Source of the DNA: a bacterium | Lineage (GTDB): Bacteria; Bacteroidota; Ignavibacteria; SZUA-365 | Assembly: GCA_020444325.1 (NCBI GenBank) | Contig: JAHLLD010000005.1 | Coordinates: 186,001-250,000, forward strand | Length of the DNA: 64,000 nucleotides | Direction: 5' to 3' | In this document: in pieces, positions 63,137 to 64,000 of the stretch | Position numbering within the stretch: the first letter of the stretch is position 1 | Layout of the letters: every line of letters begins with the position of its first letter | Notes under the pieces: model-generated | The model's database searches: none | What the model was told of the DNA's origin: nothing | The model's input: the letters and a program-made list of their open reading frames with translations, nothing else | Translations under genes and position numbers: made by a program

Positions 63137-63765
63137 CCTCTAAAATACGCAAATTGCAGATGACAGATTGCAGATTGCAGATCTCAGATTGCAGATTGCA
63201 AATTGCAGATGACAGATTGCAGATTGCAGATGACAGATTGCAGATTGCAGATTGCAGATCTCAGATTGCAGATCTCAGATTGCAGATTGCAGATCTCAGA
63301 TTGCAGATATCAGATTACAGATTGCAGATATCAGATTACAGATTACAGATTGCAAACTCAGTTGGAGCGGGGATTGCTTCCCTGCGCGTGTCCCCGGATG
63401 TCAGCATGAAGCCCGGAAGCAATTCCTGATACTCGGTATGCAATGGAAAGATTGAATAATGGAAAAATGGAAACATCACCGCGATGTCATATTTCCATTT
63501 TTCAATCGTTCCATATTTCCATACTCAGCGCATTCCTCCCCACCTTGCCGATCGGGGATTACTTCCATGCATTGAGCAGACATCCCGGAACACACTGAGG
63601 GAAGCAATCCCCGCTCCTGGGGAGTTTGCCATCTGATATCTGCCATCTGACATCTGCAATCTGACATCTGCAATCTGATATCTGCAATCTGCAATCTGCA
63701 ATCTGACATCTGCCATAGTACCCGCTGGGTGCACGGTTTTTGTTGAGGGGAATTGCGATATTTAC
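63137..63765. other. Long non-coding stretch dominated by repeats
   Basis: 629 bases between divergent hypF and a penicillin-binding protein gene. Open frames exist here on both strands but consist of simple translated repeat (QIADCRL-type), so I call none of them a gene. The repeat itself is listed next. Confidence 0.8.
63154..63715. repeat. CAGATTG-rich long inverted-repeat element
   Basis: Left part (63154-63355) is an array of a degenerate repeat CAGATTG/CAGATCT/CAGATAT; the right end (about 63630-63715) carries its inverse (CAATCTG, CATCTG, GATATCTG). Inside, GGAGCGGGGATTGCTTCCCT (63365-63384) is matched in inverse near 63587-63616 (GGGAAGCAATCCCCGCTCC), followed by further inverse blocks (GGATGTC/GACATCC), and the centre is a hairpin with GAAAAATGGAAA near 63461-63472 and TTTCCATTTTTC at about 63492-63503. 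The whole could fold into one large imperfect hairpin. Confidence 0.88.
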
Positions 63766-64000
63766 ATGATGCGAGTAAGTGGCTATGTAGCGATTATGAT
63801 GATGTTGTGTGCGACGGTGGCGTCGGCGCAGGATTTGCCGCCGATCGAACTGCCGTATGCGTCGTACGCGCTCACGGCGGACGGTGAGGTGCTTGGATAT
63901 TACGGCGAGCAGAGGCGCGTGGAGCTGCGCAGCACGGGATCGGTTTCGCCCTGGGTCATTCGCTGCCTGCTGGCGACCGAGGACAGGGATTTCTACAATC
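63766..64000 (+). CDS. Penicillin-binding protein, transglycosylase N-terminus (cut by window end)
   Basis: The frame opens with ATGATG at 63766 and continues to the window edge (78 codons). A signal-like segment (VAIMMMLCATVASAQ) is followed by a region typical of class A penicillin-binding proteins: YALTADGEVLGYYGEQRR and the glycosyltransferase-51 signature start LLATEDRDFYN, containing the catalytic glutamate. It probably belongs to PBP1A or PBP1C; the rest is missing, so the transpeptidase part cannot be checked. Either of the two adjacent ATGs may be used. Confidence 0.8.
   Translation, partial: MMRVSGYVAIMMMLCATVASAQDLPPIELPYASYALTADGEVLGYYGEQRRVELRSTGSVSPWVIRCLLATEDRDFYN

Noticed and set aside
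63154..63734. Short frames translated as QIADCRLQ-type repeats on both strands
   Set aside because: Simple translation of the CAGATTG array; no ribosome site or non-repeat part.
63137..63765. CRISPR-like regular repeats
   Set aside because: The repeat units are short (7-12 bp), degenerate and without unique spacers of constant length; no cas gene nearby.

Overview
The window looks like a chromosomal segment of a GC-rich member of the Bacteroidota/Ignavibacteriota/Kapabacteria side of the FCB group. The reasons are internal: a SprA-type type IX secretion (T9SS) translocon, three secreted proteins ending in Bacteroidota-style sorting domains (one with the NYPNPFNPTT signature), TonB receptors with a carboxypeptidase-regulatory-like N-terminal domain, one of them paired with a DUF4249 lipoprotein, and many genes lacking a strong Shine-Dalgarno sequence. 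No rRNA, tRNA, CRISPR array, transposase or prophage gene was recognised.

Left part (1-18 kb), housekeeping and envelope: recR (cut by the window edge) and ybaB, then the very large sprA, all on the minus strand. Divergently follow lptF-lptG (LPS export permeases), a QueD/PTPS-like enzyme, a small transaldolase, gcvT, ftsK and a LolA-like carrier. Middle (18.5-31.4 kb): a 9.1-kb gene for a 3033-residue secreted protein with a T9SS tail and codon use like a highly expressed gene, closed by a strong terminator, then a compact lysine/diaminopimelate operon (M20 DapE-like, dapB, dapA) ending in an S66 LD-carboxypeptidase.

31.4-46.4 kb: a sodium:neurotransmitter-type symporter, a TonB receptor plus DUF4249 lipoprotein, an FRG-domain protein with a small partner, an OmpA/TSP3 protein, a strikingly degenerate NtrC-family regulator, a COG2509-type flavoprotein, a 55-residue membrane peptide, a secreted PQQ-type sugar dehydrogenase, an AhpD-like protein and peptidase T.

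46.4-64 kb is repeat-rich and accessory in character. It has an orphan regulatory-like domain protein, a MacB-like permease without its ATPase, an EamA transporter with a collagen-like tail, and a complete [NiFe]-hydrogenase maturation set in two blocks: hypA-hypB on plus and hypF-hypC-hypD-hypE on minus. Between the blocks lie a haemoglobin-type TonB receptor, a VOC protein, guanine deaminase, a His-rich UreH/NicO-like metal transporter, dut and a T9SS substrate. No hydrogenase structural subunit is in the window. The window ends in a truncated penicillin-binding protein.

The most unusual signals are non-coding. (i) A 33-bp module, a 17-bp perfect palindrome plus a 16-bp spacer, occurs three times in tandem both inside the sprA coding sequence (in frame) and in an intergenic region 40 kb away. 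(ii) Two related CAGATTG-rich inverted-repeat elements lie exactly at the outer edges of the hyp block. (iii) Repeat-encoded insertions occur in LptF and EamA.
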